From positions 1 through 64,000 of the forward strand of contig JAQXLU010000154.1 of NCBI GenBank assembly GCA_029012285.1: a stretch of 64,000 nucleotides of DNA, in the 5' to 3' direction. Positions 7,741-17,183 of the stretch are shown here, piece after piece. Below the pieces are notes generated by a model. It saw nothing but the letters and a program-made list of their open reading frames with translations, was not told where the DNA came from and did no database searches. This DNA is from Clostridiales bacterium. Its GTDB lineage: Bacteria > Bacillota > Clostridia > Christensenellales > Aristaeellaceae. Each line of letters opens with the position of its first letter. The first letter of the stretch is position 1. Both the position numbers and the translations under genes were made by a program.

Positions 7741-10064
7741 CAATCCAGCTGTGACAGCGCGAATTGCTGAACGCTGATCTGCGCCTTCAGGCCGGAACGG
7801 GTATACGCGTGCAGCGTGACCTCGCCCGGCAGCACGCCCGCGCGTAGGTACACGATGGCGCGGCCTTGGCGGGTGGCGCGGTGCTTCTCCGCGTAGGGAG
7901 TGAGGTCGTCAGGGGCGCCGTTTTCGATGCCGAGGATCTCCGCGTCGCCCACGATCTGGTAGCGGATGTCCTCATCCTTGGTGGTCAGGCGGCCGGTTTC
8001 GTCCCGGAGGGCTACCTCCACCTGGAGAATGTCCAGGCCGTCGGCAGACAGTGCGGGCTTGTCCGGGGTCAGGACGATCTCTGCCGCCGGGCCGGTGGTG
8101 CACAGGGTATCCACGGCAGGGCCGGCGATGGCCTTCAATTCACCCGGCGCGTAGGGCACCTCCCAGGTGGCGCGGCAGTCGGTTTCCAGGCTGACGGCCT
8201 TTTTGCCCAGGGACGCGCCATTCAGGAACAGCTCTGCCTCGGGCTGGTTGGTCGCCACGGACACGTACATCATGTCGCCCGGGGCGCCTTCCCACAGGAA
8301 GCGCTCGTTCCATACCCCGTGCCACTGCTGGCCCTTGCTGGGCTCGGTGCTGATTTTGACAAAGGGCGCATCCGTCCAGAAGGCGAGGCGCTGGTAGTAC
8401 AGGGGCTTCTCATGGCCTGCCAGGTCAAGCAGACCCGCCTGGCTGATGCGGACCGGCCAGCCGTGGCATTCACCCAGGAAGTCGATGCCCGTCCACAGGA
8501 ACTGCCCGCAGATGTAGTCGTTGTCCTTCACCGCCCGCCAGGCCTTGCCGCCGTGCCCGTTTTCGCTGCCGAAGATCACCCGGCCCGGGAAGCGGACATG
8601 ATCCTCCGCATAGAACTGCTCCTTGTAGTTGTAGCCGGAAATGTCCAGCGCGTCCGCGTAGCCGGTGCGGGTGGACAGCTCCGGGAAGGACAGGGCGCTG
8701 GTGACTGGGCGGCTTGTGTCCAGGGCGTGGACGATCTCTACCAGGTGCTTGGCTACCACCGCCAGGCGGCCCGCGTCCGGCTTGCGGTCGTCATACATGC
8801 GCTCAGCCTTGGGCTTGTTGGCGTCGTTGTTGCCCAGCACCTCGGTGAACAGCGGAGTCACGTAGGGGTCGTTGGGGTAGTCGATTTCATTGCCGATGGA
8901 CCACATCACGACGCAGGGGTGATTCCGGTCTCGCTTGACCATGCTCTCCAGGTCAAACTGATGCCACTGGGGGAAGTCCTCCGCGTAGCCGAAGCGCTTG
9001 GGCGGATAGACATTGTGCCCCTGCCACCACTTGTTCTTCGTGCCCTCCCACTCGTCGAAGGCCTCGTCCTGCACCAGCAGACCCAATTCGTCGCACAGGT
9101 CGAGCAAATGGCTGTCCGGGGGATTGTGGGAGGTGCGCAGAGCGTTGGCGCCCAGGGCCTTCAATTTGCGCAAGCGGCGCTCCCACACGGCCTTGGGCAC
9201 TGCGGCGCCCAGGCAGCCCGCGTCATGGTGGACGCAGAAGCCCTTGAGCTTTATGCTCACGCCGTTGAGATAGAAGCCGGTATCCGCGTCAAAGCGGATG
9301 GTGCGGATGCCGAAGCGCACCTCGGTTTCGTCGGTAGTCTCGCCACCGGAGATCACCCTCGCTCGCAGGGCGTAGAGGTAGGGTGTATCCACCGACCACA
9401 GGGACGGCTGCGCCACCTCAATGTCGCAGCAGCCGCAAGCGCCGTCTGCCTGCGCGGAGGCGACCACAGTCCCGGCAGCATCCACTACATCGAACGCTGC
9501 GCCGTCGCCGCCCAGGGTTTCATAGGCCACATGAACGACGGCCTTTTCCGCCGAGGCTTCCCTGGTGGTGACAAAGATCCCGTTTTGCTGGAAGCAGCGC
9601 ATGTCGCTGATTTCGCACACCACGTCGCGGTAGATGCCGCTGCCGGTGAACCAGCGGGAATCCGCCACTTCCTCATGCTCCACGCGGACGCTGAGCACGT
9701 TTTCGCCTGGGCGGACGAACTCGCTCACGTCAAAGGTGAAGGTGGTGTAGCCATAGGCGTTGCTGCCCAGGTGGTTGGAGTTGATGTACACCCGCGCATG
9801 CTTGTACACGCCGCCAAAGGTGATGCGCACCCGCTTGCCGCGCACGTCCTCCGGAAGTTGGAAGTGCTTGCGGTACCAGGCTGTTCCGCCGGGGAGATAG
9901 CCGGTGCCGGAGGCATTGCGGCGGTCGAAGGGATGCTCCACCGACCAGTCGTGGGGCAATGTGACCACGCGCCAGGCGCTGTCGTCATAGCCCATGAAAT
10001 CCGCGGCGGGTTCATCGCCCAGATGAAAGCGCCATTCCCTGTTGAGATTGATCCGATTGCCCAT
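7740..10064 (-). CDS. Glycoside hydrolase family 2 (beta-galactosidase-like)
   Basis: 774 aa; NLNREWRFHLGD, GTAWYRKHF, LRTSHNPPDSHLLDLCDELGLLVQDEAFDEW, VVMWSIGNEIDYP. Confidence 0.95.
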   Translation of the reverse strand: MGNRINLNREWRFHLGDEPAADFMGYDDSAWRVVTLPHDWSVEHPFDRRNASGTGYLPGGTAWYRKHFQLPEDVRGKRVRITFGGVYKHARVYINSNHLGSNAYGYTTFTFDVSEFVRPGENVLSVRVEHEEVADSRWFTGSGIYRDVVCEISDMRCFQQNGIFVTTREASAEKAVVHVAYETLGGDGAAFDVVDAAGTVVASAQADGACGCCDIEVAQPSLWSVDTPYLYALRARVISGGETTDETEVRFGIRTIRFDADTGFYLNGVSIKLKGFCVHHDAGCLGAAVPKAVWERRLRKLKALGANALRTSHNPPDSHLLDLCDELGLLVQDEAFDEWEGTKNKWWQGHNVYPPKRFGYAEDFPQWHQFDLESMVKRDRNHPCVVMWSIGNEIDYPNDPYVTPLFTEVLGNNDANKPKAERMYDDRKPDAGRLAVVAKHLVEIVHALDTSRPVTSALSFPELSTRTGYADALDISGYNYKEQFYAEDHVRFPGRVIFGSENGHGGKAWRAVKDNDYICGQFLWTGIDFLGECHGWPVRISQAGLLDLAGHEKPLYYQRLAFWTDAPFVKISTEPSKGQQWHGVWNERFLWEGAPGDMMYVSVATNQPEAELFLNGASLGKKAVSLETDCRATWEVPYAPGELKAIAGPAVDTLCTTGPAAEIVLTPDKPALSADGLDILQVEVALRDETGRLTTKDEDIRYQIVGDAEILGIENGAPDDLTPYAEKHRATRQGRAIVYLRAGVLPGEVTLHAYTRSGLKAQISVQQFALSQLD

Positions 10065-10085
10065 GCTCCACCTCGTATGATTGCA

Positions 10086-11159
10086 TTATTTGCCAGACCA
10101 GGGGACAAAGTCCTGCACCGCGCCCTGACCGTCCACATAGGGGTTCAGGCGGAATTCGGTGTCCTTCTGCACCCGCTTCATGACCGCCTGGGCTTCCTCG
10201 CCGGATAGCAGCACGGGCTGGTAGTTGTTCACGCGGCCCTTGTTCATGCCCGTACCGGCTTCCGCGCCGGTGATGCGGATGGGATAGAGCGTCACCTGAT
10301 GTCCGATGTACACGCCGTCCTCAAAATGCAGCTGAATCTGTGCCACCAGGGACACGTCGCAGTAGAGGTATTCATCCACGCCGGTGTTGCCGCCGAAGGA
10401 GAAATTGCCCAGGGAGTGCAGTGTCGTCACGCCCTTTTCCACCCACAAGCCCTGGGGCACATGGGGATGGTTGCCCACGACGATATGCGCGCCATTGGCC
10501 ATGCAGATTTTGCGGTAGCGCGTCGTCATGTCGGAGTGGGTGGGGTTGTCCTCCTTGCCGGCGTGCATGGAGGCGATGATGACGTCGCAGCCAGCGTCCC
10601 GCAGCTTCTGGAAGTCCTTTTGCACCTTTTCCTGATTCTTGGAGTAGTAGCTGGGAACGACGCCGATGAAGCCGATGCGCACGTCGTTGTCAAAGTCGAA
10701 CCAGCAAAGATCCCGGCCGAATTCCGTTTCGCCGCAGTACTTAACGCCCGCCGCGTCCAGCGCGGCCACCGTGGCCTGGTAGCCCGCCTGCTGATAATCC
10801 AGCGTGTGATTGTTGGCCAGATTGACGACCTCCACGCTGCCCGCGGTAAGGATGTTCACATAATCCTCCGGCGCGCAGAAGGCGTAGCGGCTCGGGCTCA
10901 TCTCCTTGGGGGTGTAAAGCACACCCTCCAGGTTGACCAGGGTGATGTCGTCGTTCTCCGTCAGGGAGCGAATGCCCGCGAAGGGGTAATCGTACCCGTA
11001 CTGTTCGATGTAGCGCTGGTATGCGTAGGGCTTATCGCTGACCCGCTTGTTGCTGCCCAGGGTCGTATCGCCGGTGCAGGTGATGGTGATGATCTGCGTT
11101 TCCGCCAGGGCGGCAACGGGCAGCAACAGGGCCAGGAGGAGGGCAAGCATACGTTTCAT
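10086..11159 (-). CDS. Secreted CapA family (poly-gamma-glutamate synthesis-type metallophosphatase fold) protein
   Basis: Signal peptide MKRMLALLLALLLPVAALAE; TCTGDTTLGSNKR, VNLANNHTLDYQ, HAGKEDNPTHSD, VVGNHPHVPQG. Confidence 0.9.
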   Translation of the reverse strand: MKRMLALLLALLLPVAALAETQIITITCTGDTTLGSNKRVSDKPYAYQRYIEQYGYDYPFAGIRSLTENDDITLVNLEGVLYTPKEMSPSRYAFCAPEDYVNILTAGSVEVVNLANNHTLDYQQAGYQATVAALDAAGVKYCGETEFGRDLCWFDFDNDVRIGFIGVVPSYYSKNQEKVQKDFQKLRDAGCDVIIASMHAGKEDNPTHSDMTTRYRKICMANGAHIVVGNHPHVPQGLWVEKGVTTLHSLGNFSFGGNTGVDEYLYCDVSLVAQIQLHFEDGVYIGHQVTLYPIRITGAEAGTGMNKGRVNNYQPVLLSGEEAQAVMKRVQKDTEFRLNPYVDGQGAVQDFVPWSGK

Positions 11160-12205
11160 GGGATCATTCCTTTCGGGTGTGTTGATGGGGTGAGGGCAGA
11201 GAACACCGGCTCCTCCCGGAGTGTTTCGCGAAAGCCGCGGAAGTTGGCCTTTCCGCCCACGCCGGTGAACCAGTTGCCCGTGCATTCGTTGATGATGCGC
11301 AGTTCGCCGCCTCGTTCGTCCATCTCGAAGAGCAGCATGCGCTTCTTGGGGTGATCGTTGGGGCAGTGGAGGGCCATCATCAGCTGTCCGCCCGTGCTAT
11401 TGTGGCCGGGCAGGGTGTAAAAGAGCATGGAATGTCCGCCGTCCAGGCCGTAGAGGGGATCCTCCCGCTGTACCCAGGGGCCGAAGATCTCCCCGGAGCG
11501 GCTGACGGCATAGCCGGTGGCGTAGCCTTCCCGGCTGAAATTCGTCCAAAGCATGATGAGTTTCCCGTCGGGCAGGCGGTGAAGGAAGGGCCCGTCGGTG
11601 ACAAAGCCGTTGAAACGGTCCTGCCCGGCCAATCGAGCGCCCCAGGGGGCGTCCGACCCCCGGAAGAGCACGATGGGGTCACCGATGGCATGACCCAGGT
11701 CGTCGCTCAGGGGGATGGCGCAGACCTGCCCGTCGTAGACCTGCAGCCACTCGTGGCAATATACCATCCAGGGCTTGCCCTTCCTGTCCACATAGAGCGT
11801 GCCGTCCAGGCATTGCCAGCCCGGGGGCGTGACGGGCTCTGCCTCGATGGGCCGAAAGGGTCCCAGGGGATTGTCCGCCACCAGGAACTGGCAGCGGCGG
11901 TACATGCCTTCTGCCCGGAAGGTGGAGGCGATGTAGTATTTGCCCTGCCAAATATGGCATTCGGGCGCCCAGTAATCCAAATCGGCCCAGAAGCCGGTGG
12001 ACTGCGCGTCAAACACGCGGATGGGCGCGGACCAGTGCACCAGATCCTCGCTGACCAGCGCGTGAAAAGCGCCCCGGCGCTGCTGCTCCGGGAAGCGATC
12101 CAGGTTGAAGAACGCCGCGTAGAGATAATACTTGCCGCTGACCGGATCGGCCAGGATGAAGGGGTCGGAGATGTGCACATCGCGTACATGCAATGGGTAG
12201 TCCAT
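11156..12205 (-). CDS. GH43-like glycosidase (cytoplasmic)
   Basis: 350 codons; DVHISDPFILADPVSGKYYLYA, WAPECHIWQGKYYI, GTLYVDRKGKPWMVYCHEW; 4-nt overlap with the CapA start. Confidence 0.9.
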   Translation of the reverse strand: MDYPLHVRDVHISDPFILADPVSGKYYLYAAFFNLDRFPEQQRRGAFHALVSEDLVHWSAPIRVFDAQSTGFWADLDYWAPECHIWQGKYYIASTFRAEGMYRRCQFLVADNPLGPFRPIEAEPVTPPGWQCLDGTLYVDRKGKPWMVYCHEWLQVYDGQVCAIPLSDDLGHAIGDPIVLFRGSDAPWGARLAGQDRFNGFVTDGPFLHRLPDGKLIMLWTNFSREGYATGYAVSRSGEIFGPWVQREDPLYGLDGGHSMLFYTLPGHNSTGGQLMMALHCPNDHPKKRMLLFEMDERGGELRIINECTGNWFTGVGGKANFRGFRETLREEPVFSALTPSTHPKGMIP

Positions 12206-12236
12206 GCCAGAACCTCCTGACATTGTTGCTACTCTC

Positions 12237-12265
12237 ATGATACACGACTTTTCGGGGATAGTCAA
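12237..12265 (-). promoter_or_regulatory. Sigma-A type promoter for GH43-CapA
   Basis: Minus strand TTGACT - 17 nt - TATCAT. Confidence 0.65.
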
Positions 12266-12284
12266 TCGAAATCGGCAAGGAGCA

Positions 12285-12310
12285 GAAAAAGACCCTCCCG
12301 CGCAGGGAGA
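12285..12310 (-). terminator. Terminator downstream of the 12320-13468 gene
   Basis: CTCCC/GGGAG stem followed on minus strand by TCTTTTTCT. Confidence 0.55.
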
Positions 12311-12319
12311 GCCTTCCAA

Positions 12320-13468
12320 TTATTCCGCATTCCAGGCATAGGTCTTGAGGCAGTAGCCGCTTTCTGCGCCCTCGTCCCGGTGGAGGAATACAGCGCTGTG
12401 CCCGTCCGCGCCGGGGACAAGGAAGCATTCGTCCAGCGTGGCGAACTGGTAGGGCCTGCCGGTAATGTCCGCCAGGATGGTGATGGCGCCGTCCTTTGCA
12501 ACATGGCGCAGCTGGGTGCAAAAAGGCTCGCCCCATACGGGCTGGTGCCCGAAGAGCTCCAGCATGCCGTCCTCACAGGCGATCTGGCTGCCAGCGGTAT
12601 CATCCACCCCGGGCAGGGTGTGGATGCCCACCGGGTCGCCGGGCAGCGCGGTTGCCTTGTCCACCGGGACAATGGCGTAGCGCCAGGGCTTGCCGCCATT
12701 GGCGGTGTTGATGAGCAGGTACAGCGTGTCCGTCGTTTCGATGGCGGTATAGGGGGTTACGACCTCGCCCTCGACCGATAGGGTGTACTGGTGGAACAGC
12801 TGGCACTGCGCGTCAAACACGTAGACGGTCAGCGCGGGGGACTGGGAGGTCATGTCGATAAGGAGCAGCTTGTCCCCCAGGGCGAAGCAGGAATACCGCG
12901 CGGCGGGCAGCATATCCTCCCACACCGCGCCGGTTTCCCGATGGGTGATGCGGGTGAAGAAGGCGTCGGCCTCATCGTCGACATAGGCCTGCTCCATGCA
13001 GAAAGCGCCCCGGTTGTAGCGGTGGCACACCCTGTCCATAGGAACAAGGGACGCTTCGGCATCCGTCAGCAGTGTGCCATCGTAGCCGATGCGCCAGGTC
13101 AGGCGTGTGTTGTCGGGCGTGTAGTAATCCACCTGCGTGCCCTCAATCACGATGCCCTCTGGCAGCAGCGCTACCTCCAGCGCATAGGGGGAGCTGGCCT
13201 TGCCGTCCGTGCACAGCGCATAGTGCCACAGGAGCGTGCCATCCGGGGCGGCACAGAGCACGTAACGGGTCGTGCCGCCATCGGTGGTGGCTTCGCCGGA
13301 GGCGATCAGCAGCAAGCTGCCATCCGGCAGGGCGTGCACCTGATTGATCAGCGACAGCGGTACGGGGGATTGCAGCGCGTTTTCCCCAGACAGATGCACC
13401 TGCGCCGACGCGGGGAGGATCATGAGGAGCAGGCAGAGCAGCAGCAGGCAGGACACGAGCTTTTTCAT
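12320..13468 (-). CDS. Secreted protein of unknown function, possible beta-propeller
   Basis: 382 aa; signal peptide MKKLVSCLLLLCLLLMILPASAQ; repeating beta-strand-like segments (GSLLLIASGEATTDGGTTRYVLCAAPDGTLLWHYAL). Confidence 0.65.
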   Translation of the reverse strand: MKKLVSCLLLLCLLLMILPASAQVHLSGENALQSPVPLSLINQVHALPDGSLLLIASGEATTDGGTTRYVLCAAPDGTLLWHYALCTDGKASSPYALEVALLPEGIVIEGTQVDYYTPDNTRLTWRIGYDGTLLTDAEASLVPMDRVCHRYNRGAFCMEQAYVDDEADAFFTRITHRETGAVWEDMLPAARYSCFALGDKLLLIDMTSQSPALTVYVFDAQCQLFHQYTLSVEGEVVTPYTAIETTDTLYLLINTANGGKPWRYAIVPVDKATALPGDPVGIHTLPGVDDTAGSQIACEDGMLELFGHQPVWGEPFCTQLRHVAKDGAITILADITGRPYQFATLDECFLVPGADGHSAVFLHRDEGAESGYCLKTYAWNAE

Positions 13469-13550
13469 GGGGATAACTCCTTTGATGGTTTACCAATAAG
13501 ACGCAACAGGACGGAAAAATCTTCCGTAACAAGTGTAACAATCCCCATGA

Positions 13551-13580
13551 AAAAGCCCCCTCCCATGCGGGAAGAGGCTG
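13551..13580 (-). terminator. Terminator downstream of GH30-like gene
   Basis: Minus AGCCTCTTCCC-GCAT-GGGAGGGGGCT followed by TTTTC. Confidence 0.7.
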
Positions 13581-13585
13581 CTGGG

Positions 13586-15025
13586 TCATTCGCTCATGAC
13601 GATGGTGACGACGCTCTGCATCGGCAGCGTGATGTCGGTCTTGACCGCCCCGGCGTAGGTCTTGGCCAGGTCGCGGGCGGTGGAGGTTTCGTGAATCTGC
13701 ATGGTGGTGTAGGCGGAGAAATCACCGTTAAGCTCGATGTGCTGGGAGGCGAATTGCTCGTTGATGAGCACGATCACCAGCTGCTGCTTGCCGTCGCGCT
13801 CACCCTTGAAGACTACGGGCTGGGCGTCCTTTGCGCCGCTGGCTTCCACGCGGACAAAGCCCGGGCGGATGTAGCGGGTGTAGTTGCCGTAGGCCCACAG
13901 GCGCTTGAGGGGCACGATGGAAATCTCCCCCGCGCCGTTCTCGGTGGCGTGGATCAATCCGTCCCGGTAGCCGCCGGGGGACACGCCTACCCAGGTGCAC
14001 CAGGACACCGCGTCCAGCACGGTCAGGTCCTCCTGGACGCACTGGGCCAGGTGGATGGCGCTGTCCATGGTCAAGTCGGTGCCGTTGACCATCTCGCACC
14101 ACTCGCTCATGCGCAGCTTCACGTCAGGGTAGTGCACCGTCATCCAGTTTTTGAAGCTGACCTTGGCTTGCGTGTTCGACCAGTAGGAGTGGCAATCCAC
14201 CGCGGTGAAGTGATCGCTCAGCACCTTGTTGCCCAGCAGCGCACTGACGTACCTGGTGGTCTGGCCGCCCCATTCGCCGCTCTCCGGGCCGGAGAGCTCC
14301 ACGCCGCTCAGTGCCGGACGCTTCTGCATCTCCTCCAGGAAGGAGATGTAAACCCCAGCAATCTCCTCCGGTTCGTAGTGGCAGCCCTCCTGGCCACCCG
14401 TCCAGTCCCACTGGGGCTCATTGATGGGGGAGAGGAACTTGACCGGAATGCCCAGCTCCAGGAAGTGCTCGGTCACGTCGCAGGCGTATTTGGCCCATTC
14501 GGCGTAGTTCTCGGGGTCGATGTTGGTTTTGTCCCCGCCGGGGGTCAGGTGGGCCCAGCCGTTTTTGGTCAACCTCTCGATGGGACTGTTGAAGAACAGG
14601 ACGACCTCCTCGCAGCCCAGGCGGGTGACCTCCTGCACGAACCACATTGCGCCCTCGTCCTTGGCCCAGTCATACACGCCGGGGGCGGTCTCGAAGGACT
14701 GGGCGCGGCGGTTCACATCCGAATAGTTGCCGTTGCCGCTGTCCGCCGAGCCTGCGCCCAGGTTGTAGCGGTAGTTGGTCAGCCCGATGCCGTAGGTGGG
14801 GTCATAGAGGAGCGTGGCAATACGCTGGCGGTTGGTGCGCATCGTGCCCTGGTACTTGCTGTCCCACAGGCCCGCGTACTGGCTCCACCAGGCGCCGCTG
14901 GTGCCGAAGGATTCGATGGTTTGATGGGTGACGGTTTCGTCGATGGTGAGCGTATCCGCCGCGCTGGCCAGGACTGGGAAGAGCAGCAGGCTCGCCATCG
15001 CCAGGGAAATCAGATGCTTCAGCAT
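13586..15025 (-). CDS. Secreted GH30-like glycoside hydrolase
   Basis: 480 codons; signal peptide MLKHLISLAMASLLLFPVLASAA; QTIESFGTSGAWWSQYAG, FLSPINEPQWDW (acid/base NE), LRMSEWCEM (nucleophile region). Confidence 0.85.
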   Translation of the reverse strand: MLKHLISLAMASLLLFPVLASAADTLTIDETVTHQTIESFGTSGAWWSQYAGLWDSKYQGTMRTNRQRIATLLYDPTYGIGLTNYRYNLGAGSADSGNGNYSDVNRRAQSFETAPGVYDWAKDEGAMWFVQEVTRLGCEEVVLFFNSPIERLTKNGWAHLTPGGDKTNIDPENYAEWAKYACDVTEHFLELGIPVKFLSPINEPQWDWTGGQEGCHYEPEEIAGVYISFLEEMQKRPALSGVELSGPESGEWGGQTTRYVSALLGNKVLSDHFTAVDCHSYWSNTQAKVSFKNWMTVHYPDVKLRMSEWCEMVNGTDLTMDSAIHLAQCVQEDLTVLDAVSWCTWVGVSPGGYRDGLIHATENGAGEISIVPLKRLWAYGNYTRYIRPGFVRVEASGAKDAQPVVFKGERDGKQQLVIVLINEQFASQHIELNGDFSAYTTMQIHETSTARDLAKTYAGAVKTDITLPMQSVVTIVMSE

Positions 15026-15043
15026 GAGGGAACCTCCTTGAAG

Positions 15044-15084
15044 AAAACCGCCGGACACCGGCGAGGAGGCCATGTGTCCGGCGG
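15044..15084 (-). terminator. Terminator/attenuator-like hairpin directly upstream of GH30 RBS
   Basis: 11-bp perfect stem CCGCCGGACAC/GTGTCCGGCGG followed on minus strand by TTTTCTTC. Confidence 0.6.
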
Positions 15085-15223
15085 CGGTTGGTCTGGGGAT
15101 GGGTAACAGCTTGGCCGCAGAGGAGGGGGGCTCCCTTGCGGCTGCCCAGTGGGTAGTTGCCGAAGGCAAAGCAACAAGTGATGTTGAATTGCCCCTTGAC
15201 CCATTGCTTTTGCGCCTTGGGGG

Positions 15224-16303
15224 TTAGCCGACCAGGCCGGAGTTCTCCAGGTTTTCTACCAGCCAGCGCTGCGCGAAAAGGTACAGCACCAGCAGGGGCG
15301 CCAGGAAGATCAGCACGCCCGCCTGCTTGAGGGAGTCGAAGGTCATGTCCGTGGTGACAGGCACCCCGTACCACACGCGCACGCGCTCCAGCAGGGTGAA
15401 CTTATTGGCGTCGATGAAGGTCGTCGCCAGTTCGGAGGCCATGTGAGCACCCTCGGGGTCGAAGTAGCGGGTGTAGTAGGTGTCGCCGTAGTTCCACACG
15501 AAGGATAGAATCGCCACGATAACGATGGCCGGGATGGCGTTGGGCACCATGATCCTGAAATAGGTGCGGTAGTAGCCGCAGCCGTCGATCAGCGCCGCCT
15601 CCTCCAGCTCCTTGGGGATGTTCTTGAAGAACTGGGAGAAGATGAGGATCATCAGGCTCTGGTTCACGCCGTTGCCCAGGGCTGCCATCAGGTACAGGGT
15701 CGCCGGATTGCCGATGAGGTTGGTTTCCGCCTTAATCCCGGGAATGATGGCGTGCAGCAGCCGCATCAAACCGGCAGCGTCAAAGTGGTTGAAGTAGATG
15801 TACTGTGCCAGCAGCAGGGACTGACGGGGGGTCAGGAACACCAGCACCACCAGCACGAACATCACCGGGCTCAGATAGCGGTATTTGACGCGGGCCATGG
15901 TGTAGCCGGTCATGGCGGACACGAACACCTGGATGGCCATCAGCGCCAGGGCGAAGCCGATGGACTTCACCATCGTCATGATGCCCTCGGGCATGGTCAT
16001 GCGGGCGGCAGCCGTGAAGGCCAGGGTGGACCACTCCTCGGGAATCCAGATCACGTTGGGGTTGCCCAGGTCCTCCAGCGCGCTGAGCACCGTGGGCACC
16101 AGCTTGATGAAGGGGTAGAGAATCACGAAGCACAAGCCCAGGATCAGCACCAGCGTCACCAGCTGGAAGCAGAAGCTGCCCACCTGCTTTTTTGCCAGGT
16201 AGATGTTCTGATCGGCGGTGAGCTTGGGTTTTTGCTTCTTGTGGGGCGGCGGAGGCGTCGCAACGGTGGTACGGGTCGGGATGAACAATTCCTTATCAGC
16301 CAT
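15224..16303 (-). CDS. Carbohydrate ABC transporter permease (MalG-like)
   Basis: Binding-protein-dependent permease features; EELEEAALIDGCGYYRTYFRIMVPNAIPAIV (EAA motif). Confidence 0.9.
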   Translation of the reverse strand: MADKELFIPTRTTVATPPPPHKKQKPKLTADQNIYLAKKQVGSFCFQLVTLVLILGLCFVILYPFIKLVPTVLSALEDLGNPNVIWIPEEWSTLAFTAAARMTMPEGIMTMVKSIGFALALMAIQVFVSAMTGYTMARVKYRYLSPVMFVLVVLVFLTPRQSLLLAQYIYFNHFDAAGLMRLLHAIIPGIKAETNLIGNPATLYLMAALGNGVNQSLMILIFSQFFKNIPKELEEAALIDGCGYYRTYFRIMVPNAIPAIVIVAILSFVWNYGDTYYTRYFDPEGAHMASELATTFIDANKFTLLERVRVWYGVPVTTDMTFDSLKQAGVLIFLAPLLVLYLFAQRWLVENLENSGLVG

Positions 16304-17183
16304 TGTTGGACACCACCTTTCTTGTCAGCAGCAGCACGATGCCCAGCACCAGCAGCACGTTGATGATGTACACCACCGATAGAGCGGAGCCCACGCCGAT
16401 CTTGTTCTGCTCAAAGGCGAAGGAGTAGGCCTCCTGGGCGATCTGACTGGTCAGGAACACGTCGACGATGGTGTAGATGAGCACAAAGACAACGATGTGC
16501 ATGATGGAGGGAATGGTGACCTTCCAGAAGGTTTCATAGCCGGTTGCGCCCTCGATCTTCGCCACCTCGTACATGCTCGGGCTGATGGACTGGAGCGCCG
16601 CCAGGAACACCAGCGTCTGCACGCCGGAGCGGGAGATGATGTTGAAAATGTTCTCCACAAACTGGATGATGGGGCTGAGGTACATCATGGGGATGGAGGT
16701 GTAGCGCACCAGCATCCGGGCTACGAAGCTTTGGGCGAACAATCCGCCGGTTTGCAAGGTGTCGGTGCCGGTGGTGATCGTCAGCATGTCGGTGACGACC
16801 TCCAGGCCCAGGATGATGGGCAGGAAGAAAATCATACGCACGATGGCGCGGCCCTTGAACTGCCGGTTGGCCAAAAGTGCCAGGAACAGCGACAGCAGCG
16901 TGATGAGCGGCACGTCGATGAGCATGTTGGTGTTCTCCGTCGCAAAGACGCGCAGAATCTGCGTCTTGTCGGTGGAAACCTCGGTGGTGAAGAGGTTGAT
17001 GTAGTTCTGCACACCGATGAAGTCAAACTTCATGTTGCCCACATCGTCAATGGTGATCTTCTGGAAGGAGTAGAAGATCGTTTCCGCCAGGGGTTTTAAG
17101 AAGAACATCACAAAGCCCAGCAGGAAAGGCAGCAGGAACGTGAAGCCCAGCAGCTTCCGTTTGGTGTTATAGGACAGTTTCAC
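16296..17183 (-). CDS. Sugar ABC transporter permease (MalF-like)
   Basis: YEVAKIEGATGYETFWKVTIPSI EAA motif; multiple TMs. Confidence 0.9.
   Translation of the reverse strand: MKLSYNTKRKLLGFTFLLPFLLGFVMFFLKPLAETIFYSFQKITIDDVGNMKFDFIGVQNYINLFTTEVSTDKTQILRVFATENTNMLIDVPLITLLSLFLALLANRQFKGRAIVRMIFFLPIILGLEVVTDMLTITTGTDTLQTGGLFAQSFVARMLVRYTSIPMMYLSPIIQFVENIFNIISRSGVQTLVFLAALQSISPSMYEVAKIEGATGYETFWKVTIPSIMHIVVFVLIYTIVDVFLTSQIAQEAYSFAFEQNKIGVGSALSVVYIINVLLVLGIVLLLTRKVVSNNG

Noticed and set aside
6477-7754. 425-aa plus-strand ORF over Fe-ADH
   Set aside because: Antisense shadow of a clear Fe-ADH with a terminator and regulatory site in the expected positions.
7866-10208. 780-aa plus-strand ORF over GH2
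   Set aside because: Antisense shadow; no domain motifs, compositionally biased.
12791-15106. 771-aa plus-strand ORF over the GH30-like and 12320 genes
   Set aside because: Spans two opposite-strand genes and their terminator; shadow ORF.
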